A stretch of DNA of 64,000 nt from Ornithinimicrobium sediminis (GTDB lineage Bacteria > Actinomycetota > Actinomycetes > Actinomycetales > Dermatophilaceae): NCBI RefSeq assembly GCF_021272345.1, contig NZ_JAJSDQ010000003.1, positions 248,001 through 312,000 on the forward strand, given 5' to 3'. Every line of letters starts with the position of its first letter. Positions within the stretch are counted from its first letter, which is position 1. The position numbers and the translations under genes were made by a program. The notes under the pieces were generated by a model, which was not told where the DNA came from, searched no databases, and worked only from the letters and a program-made list of their open reading frames with translations. Shown here one piece after another: positions 9,633-18,900 of this stretch.

Positions 9633-10382
9633 TTGAGGATTCCCGCGCCATCCGACCGTGACAAGGCTCCCGCCCCGCCACGCAGTGCGGCCGAGGTCTT
9701 CGGGGAACGTCTGCCGCTGGCGGTGCGCTACGCCGAGATGCTGGCGACGACCGGCACGCAGCGCGGACTGATCGGCCCCCGCGAGACACCTCGTCTGTGG
9801 GACCGACACATCCTCAACTGCGCTGTCATGGAATCCCTTCTGCCACACCGAAGTCGGCTCATCGACATCGGCACTGGCGCGGGCTTGCCGGGTCTGGTGC
9901 TGGCCATAGCGCGACCCGACCTGCAGGTGACCTTGGTGGAGCCCTTGCAGCGTCGCACACGGTGGCTGGACGCCGCCGTGGAAGAGCTGGGGCTGGCCCA
10001 GGTGACGGTCCTGCGGGGGCGTGCGGAGGAGTTCTCGGGTCGGCTGCAGGCTCCGGTCGTCACCGCACGAGCCGTCGCGCGGCTGGAACAGCTTTACCAC
10101 TGGTCCTGGCCGCTGCTGCCCCCGGGAGGCAGGCTGCTGGCGCTGAAGGGACAGAGCGCCGAGACCGAGCTGGAGGAGAGCGCGGCGACCCTGGAGCGCA
10201 TGGGGGCGGCGTCGGCTCAGGTGATCACCGTCGGCGAGGACATCGTCGACCCGCCGGCGCGGGTGATCGAAGTCGTGCGGGGCGACCAGGGCTCGCCTGA
10301 GGGGTCGTCCCGGTCCGGCGCCGGCACCCGACGCGCCGGAGCACGCGCCGCACGGCGCACTGCGCGGCGCCGAGGGCGATGA
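9633..10382 (+). CDS. rsmG: 16S rRNA (guanine527-N7)-methyltransferase RsmG
   Basis: The Rossmann methyltransferase core is clear: LIDIGTGAGLPGLVLAIA is the SAM-binding loop, followed by LVEPLQRRTRWLDAAVEELGL and VVTARAVARLEQL. RsmG methylates G527 of 16S rRNA. The start is uncertain. The frame is open from 9492, which would overlap jag. I prefer the TTG at 9633 just after GAGGAGGG, although the spacing is short. The C-terminus is an Arg/Ala-rich tail. Its stop overlaps the parA start (ATGATG). Confidence 0.88.
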   Translation: MRIPAPSDRDKAPAPPRSAAEVFGERLPLAVRYAEMLATTGTQRGLIGPRETPRLWDRHILNCAVMESLLPHRSRLIDIGTGAGLPGLVLAIARPDLQVTLVEPLQRRTRWLDAAVEELGLAQVTVLRGRAEEFSGRLQAPVVTARAVARLEQLYHWSWPLLPPGGRLLALKGQSAETELEESAATLERMGAASAQVITVGEDIVDPPARVIEVVRGDQGSPEGSSRSGAGTRRAGARAARRTARRRGR

Positions 10383-11611
10383 TGGGACCGATGACCTCGA
10401 CACCCGCCACCATTGCCGCTGACCGGCGGACGACGGGGGCCGCTGTCGTCAGCGGGTTGGGCTGGCCGGGAGCGACCCAGTCGTCGCACCCACACCTGGG
10501 GTGGCCTGCTGATGACGGCGTTTCACGGGACATCACACAGCCCCCGGCTTCTGAGGAACAGCCCGGCCCTCAGGAACGTCTCGCGCAGCCCGAACCGGGC
10601 GACGTTTCACGGGAAACCGGGCGCGCCGCTGTGGCGCAGGCCGCGCCGGAGACGCCACCGACGCCGACAGCGACTGACGAGGTTTCACGGGAAACGCCTC
10701 GGTTGACGCCGCTCGCGCGCGCGGTGGCCGACGAGGCGCGACGCCGTAAGGCGCTGGAGGTGGCGACCACCGAGCGGCCGGTGAGCACCAGGATCTTCAC
10801 CGTGGCCAACCAGAAGGGTGGCGTCGGCAAGACCACGACCACGGTGAACCTCGCCGCCGCGCTGGCGCAGCTGGGCATGCGGGTCCTTGTCATCGACATG
10901 GACCCGCAGGGCAACGCCAGCACGGCCCTGGGGGTGCCGCATCACGCGGGCGTGTCCGGGATCTACGACGTGCTGATCGACGGCCTGCCGCTGGCCGACG
11001 TGGTGCGGGAGTCGTCCTCGGTCGCGGGCCTGTGGTGTGCGCCGGCGACGATCGACCTGGCCGGTGCCGAGATCGAGCTGGTGCCACTCGTGGCTCGGGA
11101 GTCTCGCCTCCGCAAGGCGCTGAGGGCCTTCCTGTCAGGGCACTCCGGTGAGCAGCGCTTCGACTTCGTCTTCGTCGACTGCCCGCCGAGCCTCGGGTTG
11201 CTCACGGTCAACGCCTTCGTGGCGGCCGTCGAGGTGCTGATCCCGATCCAGTGTGAGTACTACGCCCTTGAGGGGGTGAGCCAGCTGCTGACCAACATCG
11301 AGATGATCCGCGAGCATCTGAACCCCGACCTCGACGTGTCGACGATCCTGATGACGATGTACGACGCGCGGACCCGCCTGTCCGCCCAGGTGGCCGACGA
11401 GGTGCGCCAGCACTTCCCGCAGCAGGTCGTCAAGACCGTGATTCCCCGGTCCGTCCGGGTGAGCGAGGCGCCGAGCCACGGGGAGACCGTGATGACCTAC
11501 GACCCGCACAGCACCGGCGCGCTGTCCTACCGTGAGGTGGCCGTCGAGCTCACCAGCCCCCGTGCTTCCCCTGACCCGAGTCCCCAGCCTGAAGGAGCAT
11601 CCCGTGAGTGA
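10379..11611 (+). CDS. parA: Chromosome-partitioning ATPase ParA (Soj)
   Basis: A deviant Walker A KGGVGKTTTT sits at residues 146-155, followed by DMDPQGNASTALG and DCPPSLGLLTVNA. This is a ParA/MinD ATPase that, with ParB, segregates newly replicated origins. The first ~140 residues are an unconserved extension that carries three VSRE(T/D) motifs. These are the translation of parS-type sites embedded in the DNA; a single VSRET motif is also present near the start of mycobacterial ParA. The ATG at 10379 overlaps the rsmG stop. A later start (GTG 10724 or TTG 10703) would give a shorter protein of conventional length and cannot be excluded. Confidence 0.93.
   Translation: MMGPMTSTPATIAADRRTTGAAVVSGLGWPGATQSSHPHLGWPADDGVSRDITQPPASEEQPGPQERLAQPEPGDVSRETGRAAVAQAAPETPPTPTATDEVSRETPRLTPLARAVADEARRRKALEVATTERPVSTRIFTVANQKGGVGKTTTTVNLAAALAQLGMRVLVIDMDPQGNASTALGVPHHAGVSGIYDVLIDGLPLADVVRESSSVAGLWCAPATIDLAGAEIELVPLVARESRLRKALRAFLSGHSGEQRFDFVFVDCPPSLGLLTVNAFVAAVEVLIPIQCEYYALEGVSQLLTNIEMIREHLNPDLDVSTILMTMYDARTRLSAQVADEVRQHFPQQVVKTVIPRSVRVSEAPSHGETVMTYDPHSTGALSYREVAVELTSPRASPDPSPQPEGASRE
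10520..10533. promoter_or_regulatory. parS: Degenerate parS site
   Basis: GTTTCACGGGACAT. The left half matches the parS consensus GTTTCACGTGAAAC and the right half is degraded. It lies in the parA reading frame, encoding VSRD. Confidence 0.6.
10604..10617. promoter_or_regulatory. parS: parS site
   Basis: GTTTCACGGGAAAC, one base from the ParB-binding consensus GTTTCACGTGAAAC. It lies inside parA and encodes VSRET. Its start is 84 bp (28 codons) from the degenerate copy and 78 bp (26 codons) from the next one. Confidence 0.85.
10682..10695. promoter_or_regulatory. parS: parS site
   Basis: GTTTCACGGGAAAC again, identical to the site at 10604 and encoding VSRET in parA. Multiple near-origin parS sites nucleate the ParB-DNA complex. 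Confidence 0.85.
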
Positions 11612-12683
11612 TCGTCGTCGAGGCCTCGGCAAGGGTCTGGGTGCGCTCATCCCACCGTCCTCCGGCACCGCGGACCGTCCCAGCGACGTCTTCTTCCCGC
11701 GGCCGCTGACCACGCCGGGACATGCATCCAAAGACATCGACAGTTTCACGGGAAACACCGCACCGTCGGCGGGCACTGCCGAGAGCACCGGCGGCGCCGC
11801 CAGGGTGACCGACGAGGACGACGGGCAGACGTTGCGGAGCGTGCCGGGGACGACGTTCGGCGAGCTGCCGGTCGAGGCGATCCGACCCAACCCGCGCCAG
11901 CCGCGCCAGGTCTTCGACGAGGACGAGCTGGCTGAGCTCGTCCACAGCATCGCCGAGATCGGTGTCCTCCAGCCCATCGTGGTCCGGCCGCTCGACGACG
12001 ACAGCGGGGCCGAGGCAGCCTACGAGCTGATCATGGGTGAGCGTCGGTGGCGGGCGAGCATCGACGCGGGCAAGGAGACGGTGCCGTCGATCATCCGGCG
12101 CACCTCGGACGACGACCTGCTGCGCGACGCGCTGCTGGAGAACCTGCACCGCAGCCAGCTCAACGCCTTGGAGGAGGCCGCGGCCTACCAGCAGCTGCTC
12201 GAGGACTTCGGCTGCACCCACGAGGAGCTCGCACGCCGTATCGGACGCTCGCGACCTCAGATCTCCAACACCATCCGGCTGCTGCGCCTGCCCCCGCTGG
12301 TCCAGCGCCGGGTTGCCTCTGGGGTGCTGTCCGCAGGACATGCGCGGGCCCTGCTCGGACTGTCCGACGCGGCTGCGATGGAGCGGCTGGCCCAGAGGAT
12401 CATCGCCGAAGGCCTGTCCGTGCGGTCCGTGGAGGAGATCGTCGTGCTCGGTGAGGACGACGCAGCGACGCCTCGACGCGCGGCACGGCGAGGGAGCAGC
12501 GCCGACCCGGACCTGGAGCACCTGTCGAGCCGGCTCTCGGACCGACTGGACACCAGGGTCCAGGTCGCGATGGGGCGGCGCAAGGGCAAGGTGACGGTCG
12601 AGTTCGCCTCACGCGAGGACCTGGACCGCATCCTGGGGCTGCTGGCACTGGATGCACCTCTGGCTGAGGACGACAACGCCTGA
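11604..12683 (+). CDS. parB: Chromosome-partitioning protein ParB
   Basis: The GTG start at 11604 follows GAAGGAG and overlaps the end of parA. The 359-residue protein begins VSDRRRGLGKGLGALIPP. It has the ParB/Srx CTPase region with ELVHSIAEIGVLQPIVVRP and the GERRWRA motif, then a helix-turn-helix THEELARRIGRSRPQISNTI that binds parS. The C-terminal ~50 residues form the dimerization domain. ParB loads at parS and spreads as a CTP-dependent clamp. A further parS site lies within codons 47-51. Confidence 0.96.
   Translation: MSDRRRGLGKGLGALIPPSSGTADRPSDVFFPRPLTTPGHASKDIDSFTGNTAPSAGTAESTGGAARVTDEDDGQTLRSVPGTTFGELPVEAIRPNPRQPRQVFDEDELAELVHSIAEIGVLQPIVVRPLDDDSGAEAAYELIMGERRWRASIDAGKETVPSIIRRTSDDDLLRDALLENLHRSQLNALEEAAAYQQLLEDFGCTHEELARRIGRSRPQISNTIRLLRLPPLVQRRVASGVLSAGHARALLGLSDAAAMERLAQRIIAEGLSVRSVEEIVVLGEDDAATPRRAARRGSSADPDLEHLSSRLSDRLDTRVQVAMGRRKGKVTVEFASREDLDRILGLLALDAPLAEDDNA
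11743..11756. promoter_or_regulatory. parS: parS site inside parB
   Basis: GTTTCACGGGAAAC, identical to the two sites in parA but read in a different frame (SFTGN). The identical DNA in two frames shows that selection acts on the DNA site and not on the peptide. Confidence 0.85.
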
Positions 12684-12782
12684 CGTCGCCTCACCCGGGA
12701 GGGGGACCCGCCTCAAGGACCGCGGTGCGGCACGCTCCGTGCCAGGATGCCGGTGACGGGTGACCGACACGTATGCACACCC

Positions 12783-12825
12783 TCGTCCACATCCTGTGGA
12801 CAACGGATGTGGACGTTGTGGACGT
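12783..12825. promoter_or_regulatory. DnaA-box cluster between parB and trxA
   Basis: TCGTCCACA (12783-12791), a perfect inverted TTGTCCACA (minus strand, 12795-12803), then two abutting direct copies of TGTGGACGT (12808-12816 and 12817-12825). The spacing and box types resemble the cluster upstream of dnaA. It lies in the 301-bp gap between the convergent genes parB and trxA, where no promoter for either gene is expected. Confidence 0.6.
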
Positions 12826-12892
12826 GCCATCCTTGCTGGTCAGCGACCTAACCATGCGCGCCGGGGCACCGGGGCCCAGCGGGCGGGACCGC

Positions 12893-12930
12893 AGACGAGC
12901 CCCCGGTCCACATGGTCCGGGGGCTCGTCT
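12893..12930. terminator. Bidirectional terminator-like hairpin between parB and trxA
   Basis: The arms AGACGAGCCCCCGG (12893-12906) and CCGGGGGCTCGTCT (12917-12930) are perfectly complementary over 14 bp around a 10-nt loop. It sits between the convergent parB and trxA and can terminate both. There is no T-tract, as usual for high-GC actinobacteria. Confidence 0.75.
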
Positions 12931-12984
12931 GGGGGTGCGTCCGGGACACCGTTCGACGGGCGCTCGCGCGGACGCGGTCCGGGC

Positions 12985-13308
12985 TCAGCCGAGGAAAGGC
13001 TCGAGCTCGCGGACGAGCTTCTGCTTGGGCAGGGCACCGACGACGGTCTTGACGACCTCGCCGCCCACGTAGACGTTCATCGTCGGGATGCCCGTGATGC
13101 CGTACTTCTGGGTCACCTGGGGGTTCTCGTCGGTGTTGAGCTTGACGACCGAGATCTTCTCGGAGTACTCCTCCGAGAGCTCCTCGAGCACCGGTGCGAC
13201 CATCTTGCAGGGGCCGCACCAGGGGGCCCAGAAGTCGACCAGCACGGGACGGTCGCTCTCGAGCACGTCGGCGGAGAAGTTGGCGTCGTCGGTCTGCTTG
13301 GTAGCCAT
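12985..13308 (-). CDS. trxA: Thioredoxin
   Basis: A 107-residue thioredoxin with the redox active site WAPWCGPCK in the normal position and the cis-Pro segment GITGIPTMNVY. The ATG at 13308 is preceded by GAAGGAAG. It reduces protein disulfides and is itself reduced by TrxB, encoded 68 bp upstream. The pair corresponds to the trxB2-trxC pair of mycobacteria. The two genes probably form one oxidative-stress-inducible operon driven from the promoter upstream of trxB. Confidence 0.96.
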   Translation of the reverse strand: MATKQTDDANFSADVLESDRPVLVDFWAPWCGPCKMVAPVLEELSEEYSEKISVVKLNTDENPQVTQKYGITGIPTMNVYVGGEVVKTVVGALPKQKLVRELEPFLG

Positions 13309-13376
13309 GAGTCTTCCTTCGTGGTGGCGGATCGAAGTGCCGTGAGAACGGCGTATTGTCTTGTCCTGCAGGTGAA

Positions 13377-14414
13377 TCAGGTGACAGGAACGGCGGTGTC
13401 GCTCAGTGGTGCGGTGGCCGAGGCGTCGTCGAGCCCGGCCAGGTAGCGCTCGGCGTCGAGAGCAGCCGAGCACCCGGTGCCTGCTGCCGTGACAGCCTGC
13501 CGGTAGGTGTGGTCGACCAGGTCGCCGGCAGCGAAGACTCCCGGCAGGTTCGTGGCCGTGCTCCGTCCCTGCACGAGCACGTAGCCCTCGGCGTCCAGGT
13601 GGACCTGACCCTGGATGAGCTCGTTGCGCGGGTCGTGGCCGATGGCGATGAACACCGCGCTGGTCTCCATGGTGCGGGTCTCGCCGCTGCGGGTGTCCCG
13701 CACCACGATGCCGGTGAGCTTGTCCTCACCGACGAACTCGGCGACCTCGCTGTGCCACACGAAGGAGATCTTGGGGTCGGCCTGGGCACGGTCGGCCATG
13801 ATCTTGCTGGCACGGAGCTCACCACGACGGTGCAGCACGGTCACGGAGCGCGCGAAACGGGTGAGGAAGGTCGCCTCCTCCATGGCGGAGTCGCCACCGC
13901 CCACCACGACGATGTCCTTGTCGCGGAAGAACGCCCCGTCGCAGGTGGCGCACCACGAGACCCCGTGCCCGGACAGCCGCTGCTCGTCGGGCAGACCGAG
14001 CTCGCGGTAGGCGGAGCCCATGGCCAGGATGACCGAGCGCGCCCGGTGCACGGTGCCCTCCGCGTCGGTGACCAGCTTGACCGGCCCGGTGAGGTCGACC
14101 TCGGTGACGTCGTCACGGATGAGTGTGGCGCCGAACCGCTCTGCCTGGGCGCGCATCGCGAACATCAGCTCCGGACCCATGATGCCGTCCTCGAAGCCGG
14201 GGAAGTTCTCGACCTCGGTGGTGTTCATCAGGGCTCCGCCGGCGGTGACCGCCCCCTCGAACGCCAGGGGCTTCAGGTTGGCGCGGGCGGCGTAGACCGC
14301 CGCGGTGTAGCCGGCCGGACCGGAGCCGATGATGATCACCTCGTGCACCGTCTCGTCGGAGACGGTCGGCCGAGGGGCTTCCGGTTGGATGGAGATGCCG
14401 CTGAAGACGGACAT
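13377..14414 (-). CDS. trxB: Thioredoxin-disulfide reductase
   Basis: A 345-residue flavoprotein. The FAD-binding site [20 protein letters not shown] lies near residue 25. The redox pair is in [11 protein letters not shown], the NADPH motif is [12 protein letters not shown], and the second FAD motif is [15 protein letters not shown]. It transfers electrons from NADPH to thioredoxin. It precedes trxA in the same direction and is preceded by a SigH/SigR-type promoter. Confidence 0.97.
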   Translation of the reverse strand: MSVFSGISIQPEAPRPTVSDETVHEVIIIGSGPAGYTAAVYAARANLKPLAFEGAVTAGGALMNTTEVENFPGFEDGIMGPELMFAMRAQAERFGATLIRDDVTEVDLTGPVKLVTDAEGTVHRARSVILAMGSAYRELGLPDEQRLSGHGVSWCATCDGAFFRDKDIVVVGGGDSAMEEATFLTRFARSVTVLHRRGELRASKIMADRAQADPKISFVWHSEVAEFVGEDKLTGIVVRDTRSGETRTMETSAVFIAIGHDPRNELIQGQVHLDAEGYVLVQGRSTATNLPGVFAAGDLVDHTYRQAVTAAGTGCSAALDAERYLAGLDDASATAPLSDTAVPVT

Positions 14415-14464
14415 GACGAGGTGTGCTCCTGTGGTGCGAGGTGGTTCCTGAGTGCGCTCTCGTC

Positions 14465-14490
14465 AACCGATCCTAGGGGTGCCTTGTTCC
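14465..14490 (-). promoter_or_regulatory. SigH/SigR-type (oxidative stress) promoter of trxB-trxA
   Basis: On the minus strand GGAACA (14490-14485), 17 bp, then GTT (14467-14465). This matches the GGAAYA-N17/18-GTT consensus of the redox-responsive ECF sigma factors SigH (mycobacteria) and SigR (Streptomyces), which control thioredoxin genes. It lies about 50 bp upstream of the trxB ATG. Whether the neighbouring SigM-like factor or another ECF factor uses it cannot be told from sequence. Confidence 0.65.
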
Positions 14491-14501
14491 GGCAGGCACG
14501 C

Positions 14502-15305
14502 TCAGGGCAGCTCGAGAGGCCCGTGCAGGACCTCAGCGGTGTCGTCGCCGTCCGCGCACCCAGGGGCGACGGCCCAGGCACGCAGCGGGTCCGTGCTGCG
14601 GTCGACCACCAGGACTGCAGGCTCGTCGTCGAGCGTGGCGCTGCCGACGAGCCACGCCCCGGCCGACGCGTCGCCACCGGTGGCCGCCACGCAGCTGCGG
14701 GCGGCCTGCGGGTCCAGCGCCGTGCTCGCGGTGTCCGACCCCTCGGAGGACTCCTCCTGCGGCGACACGACGGCGCTGTGGGCACCCACCGCGAACGTGT
14801 CGCGACCCAGGGCGGTCGTCGTGGGCAGCACCTCCACGACCCCCAGGACCTCACTGCTCCCGCGCTCCTCGCCCCCGTCGTCCATCTCGGTCATCGCCTC
14901 GGCACCTGCGTCCCCGTCGCCGGCCTCCGCATCGCCGGCGGCTGCGTCGTCGGCGGCTGCGTCGTCGGTGCTGGGGTAGAAGGCGGCGACCGTGTCCCAG
15001 GCCTGGTCCCCGAGCGCACTCTGGAACACGACGGCGCCGCCTACGGCGACGACGGCGACGGCAGCGGCTGCGGCCAGCCACTGGTGGGCGGAGCCGCGCG
15101 CGCGCCGAGATGCCAGCGGCGTGGCGCCGAGCAGCTCGTCGGCCTGCCCTGCGCGCAGGGACTGCTCCTGCCGCAGGCGCGTCGTGATGCGGTCGGCCAG
15201 GTCGGGCGGCATCGGTCCGGGGTCGGGCAGGGACGACAGCATCGCCCGGACACCGGTCGGGTCGAGGTCCTCAGCAGCGGGCTCGCGGTCGTCAGGGGTG
15301 CTCAC
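14502..15305 (-). CDS. Probable membrane anti-sigma factor, partner of the adjacent ECF sigma factor
   Basis: The GTG at 15305 has a GAGGAGGAG upstream and gives a 267-residue protein. The first ~85 residues are cytoplasmic and contain an anti-sigma-like helical region (PPDLADRITTRLRQEQSLRAG). One transmembrane helix follows (WLAAAAAVAVVAVGGAVVF). The extracytoplasmic part is Asp/Ala-rich and then a small globular domain with two cysteines. No zinc-binding HxxxCxxC motif is present, so it is not a redox-sensing ZAS protein. Location directly after sigM matches the SigM anti-sigma gene (Rv3912-like) in mycobacteria. Function is inferred from position and topology. Confidence 0.7.
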   Translation of the reverse strand: MSTPDDREPAAEDLDPTGVRAMLSSLPDPGPMPPDLADRITTRLRQEQSLRAGQADELLGATPLASRRARGSAHQWLAAAAAVAVVAVGGAVVFQSALGDQAWDTVAAFYPSTDDAAADDAAAGDAEAGDGDAGAEAMTEMDDGGEERGSSEVLGVVEVLPTTTALGRDTFAVGAHSAVVSPQEESSEGSDTASTALDPQAARSCVAATGGDASAGAWLVGSATLDDEPAVLVVDRSTDPLRAWAVAPGCADGDDTAEVLHGPLELP

Positions 15306-15414
15306 CTGCTGCTCCTCCTCGTGGTCGTGGCGTCGGACGGTGTGGTGTCGGAGCGGACAGGCAGGGCCGTGTCCCGTCGTGTAGGACGAGTGCGGGGGCG
15401 CCGTGGTTCCCTGC

Positions 15415-15951
15415 TCATGGCGAGGACAGCATCCCGGCGAGGGCCGCCCGTCCCCGGGCACAGCGTGACTTGACGGTGCCCTCGGCGACCTCGAGCACCG
15501 CCGCGGCCTCGGCGACACTCAGGCCCTGCATGTCGACGAGGATGAGCGCCAGCCGCTGGGCCTGCGGGAGACGGTCGAGGGCGGCGCGGACGTCCATCTG
15601 CACCTCCACGCTGTGGTGGTGGTCCCTGGGCTCGACCGGGTCGTGGTCGGCCAGGTCAACGGTGGGGCGCACCCGGCGGAGCCGGTCGAGGCAGGCGTTC
15701 ACCACGATGCGGTGCAGCCAGGTGCTCACCTGGGCCGTCCCGCGGAACGAGTCGGCCCGGCGGAACGCGTTGAGGAAGGCGTCCTGCACCGCATCCGAGG
15801 CCATCTCCGGGTCCCGCGTGGTGCGGATCGCGACCGCCCACATCTTGTCCTTGTGGCGGCGGAAGATCTCACCGAAGGCGTCGGGGTCACCGGAGGTGTG
15901 CAACGCCAGCAGCTCGGCGTCGGTCCGCTCAGCCAGGTCGGAGAGGGTCAC
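15415..15951 (-). CDS. sigM: ECF RNA polymerase sigma factor, SigM-like
   Basis: A 178-residue sigma-70 family protein with only regions 2 and 4. Region 2 includes DPDAFGEIFRRHKDKMW and ASDAVQDAFLNAFRRADSF. Region 4 includes DRLPQAQRLALILVDMQG, then the helix-turn-helix SVAEAAAVLEVAEGTVKSR. It starts with GTG only 10 bp after the murJ-fusion stop. The order murJ-sigM-anti-sigma-trxB-trxA is the same as around mycobacterial sigM (Rv3910-Rv3914), which supports the gene name. Confidence 0.88.
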   Translation of the reverse strand: MTLSDLAERTDAELLALHTSGDPDAFGEIFRRHKDKMWAVAIRTTRDPEMASDAVQDAFLNAFRRADSFRGTAQVSTWLHRIVVNACLDRLRRVRPTVDLADHDPVEPRDHHHSVEVQMDVRAALDRLPQAQRLALILVDMQGLSVAEAAAVLEVAEGTVKSRCARGRAALAGMLSSP

Positions 15952-15961
15952 GACATCGTCG

Positions 15962-18900
15962 TCACTTCACGACGATCTCGGAGACGTAGACGATCTCCCC
16001 ACCCGGCCCCGCCCAGGCCCGGTCGAACCAGATGAGGACGTACTCGCCCTCGACCGGCTCCTCCGCCGTGAAGGTCACCTCGCCGGAGGCCTCGTCGGAG
16101 GTCCCGATGCTCGTGGCGCCGTCCCGGCTGGCCTCGTCGGTGACGAAGACCTCCACCCCGTAGTCACCCTCAGGGAAGTCGATGTCGACCTCCCGCACCT
16201 CCTGGCTGCCTCCGAGGTCGACCAGCAGGCCCACCCCGCTCTTGAGGTTGCCCCAGTTGGAGGCGAGGTAGGTGTGGCTGTTCCACGAGGTGGTGCTGTC
16301 ACCGTCGATGGCGCGGTCGACGATGTCGTTGCGCTCGTCGCCGTCACCCTCGGGGTCGTACGAGGTGATCCCGGCGAGCGAGATGGGCTCGAGCGGGGCG
16401 TCGTCGTCCTCGTCCTCCGGCGCGGCGGTCTCCTCCTCGCCGTCGCCGTCGCCGTCGCCCTCGTCCCCGGCGGCCTGCTCGCCCTCCTCGTCCTCGTCCT
16501 CGGTCTGGGTGGCCGTGCTGGTCGCGCCGGCCCCCGGTGCAGCGGTGTCGTCGGCGTCGGGCTGGAAGCCCTGGAACACGCCGTAGGCCAGGAACACGGC
16601 GACGACCAGGATCGCTGCCACGAGCGCCAGCACGGCTCCGGACTGGCGACGCTCCGTCGGCCGGTCGACCTCCGCGCCTGCCAGGGCGCGGTCGCCCGCA
16701 GCCGTGGACCCGGCGCCCGCGGCGAAGACGTCGTCGGAGGGACCCTCCTCCCGCGTCCGGTAGTAGTGCGGCTCCTCCTGTTGTCGGGGCTGCACGTCCT
16801 CGTCGCCGGCGTCCGGATGCCCGGCACCGGGCTCGTGCGCGGCCTCGTCCTCGTCCCTGCTGTCGTGCGCGTGGGCGGCCGTGACGGCTGCGCCGGCCCC
16901 CGCGCCTGCGGCCAGCGCGGCCTCGGCGCCGGAGTCCTCCAGGGGCGCGTCGGGCCCGAACTCCTGACCACCGGCACCCGGGACCAGCTCGGAGGGCCAG
17001 GGGGCGAGCTGTCGGGCCAGCTCCCCGGGGGTCTGCGGGCCCCGGTCCGGGGCGTACTCGGCCCCGAAGGTCATGCGGCACAGGGTGTCCAGGTCACCAG
17101 GGACTCCGGCCACGACCTCGGAGGGGGCCGGCAGGGTGCCGTCGGCCAGACGGCGGGCGGGGCGCAGCCCCTCGATGTCCTCGCCCGGCCACCGACCGGT
17201 CAGCCCGGTGTAGAGCAGGGACAGCAGGTCGGTGGTGTCGATGAGCGAGGCCTCGGCCGCCGAGACGTCGTCGGCCTGCTCGATGGCGGCGGCCACGCCG
17301 ACTCCGGAGACCTTGACGCTGCCCTCGCTGGTGCGCAGGACGGCATGGGGGTTGAGGTAGAGGTGGTGCAGACCGCGGCGGCGGGCGGACTCCAGCCCCG
17401 AGGCGGCCTCGCCGACGATGCGTCGCGCCTCCTCGGCCGGCAGCGGGTGCTCCAGGACGAGCGAGGCGAGCGACTCCGCCTCGCTCAGGCCCTCCTCGAC
17501 GATCCAGCACACCTCCTGCTCGAGGCCGACGTCCAGCACGCGCACCAGGCGCGGGTCGTCCACCCCGGCCGTGCGCCGTGCCCCGTCGAGCACGGCGTGG
17601 GCCATCTCCTCGTAGTCACCGGTCGCAGGCAGCACCGTGACCGCGACCAGGCGGTCGAGGGTCTGGTCGTTGGCCGACCAGTAGTCCAGGGTGTCGTCCC
17701 GACGCGCCAGCAGCTCCTCGAGCTCGTAACGACCTCCCAGGACCGTGCCGGTGTCGATGCCGTGCACCATGGGTTCCTCTCGCAGATCAGTAGACGTGGG
17801 TCCGTCCAAGAGTAGTCGGGCGGTGGGTCCGCTTCGGCCTGCGGAGCGGTATGTCGCGGTCCCGCTCCGCTGGGGTTCGCCGTCGGCGCGCTCGCCGTCG
17901 GCCTGGGTGACGAGAGCCTCGCTGCCGTCGGCCCGGTCACCGTCAGGCGCCGCACCGTCGGGCCGGTCGCCGTCGGGCCCGCCCCCACGCCCGCCCTGGG
18001 GACCGCCACCTTCGGGCCCGCCGTCAGGAGGACCGCCTCCGGGACGGCGACGGCGCACCCGGCGCAGCAGCGGGTCGACCACCTCGGCCAGCTCGCGCAC
18101 CCCGAAGAGGTGGGCCAGCACGCCATACATCACGAAGAAGACGACGCCTCCCGAGACGAGCACGCTCAGCGAGGCCAGCTTGCCGTCGAAGACACGCTCG
18201 CCGACGGCGATCACGCCCAGCACCGGCAGCACCGGGACGAGGGAGGCGGCCAGAGCCCGCAGGTAGGTCGCACGCACGTCGGCCATCGGCACCCCGTCGA
18301 GCCGCCGGCGCACCCACCAGATGCCCAGCACGGCCGCGACGGCCTGGCCCAGGGACTGGCCGGCACCGATGGCCATGGCGGTCACCTGGGGTGGCAGCAT
18401 GACCGCCACCACGAGCGAGGCGACCGCGATGCCGGTGATGATGGTCTGCAGCCGGAACGGGGGCTTGCCCTCCTGGTAGGCGTGGAACACCCGCTGAGAG
18501 AGCAGGTACATGCCGTAGGGCACCAGGCCCAGGGTCAGGGCGCGGACGACCCAGGCGATGTCGTCGGTGGCCCCCTGGCCGGTGAAGACCAGCAGGCTGG
18601 CCGACAGCTGCGGCGCGAGGAGCAGCACGGCGACCGAGACCGGCACCATGGCCGCGCCGAGCAGGCGCAGGCCGTGCTTGTACTGCTCGCCCAGGGCCGC
18701 CCGGTCGTCGGTCATCGCGGCCCGCGACAGCTGCGGGAACATGGCCGTGAGCAGGGACGTCGCGACCAGCGAGTGCGGCAGGATGAAGATCAGGAAGGCG
18801 GTGCTGTAAACGATCTTGCCGGGCACGCCCGGGTTGGCCTCGGCGTTCCAGTTGAGCACGTTGGTCGACAGCAGCAGCCCGGTCTGGGAGACACCGATGA

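Noticed and set aside
13356-15473. A 705-codon open frame on the plus strand
   Set aside because: It is the shadow of trxB and the anti-sigma gene, both of which are supported by clear motifs and starts.
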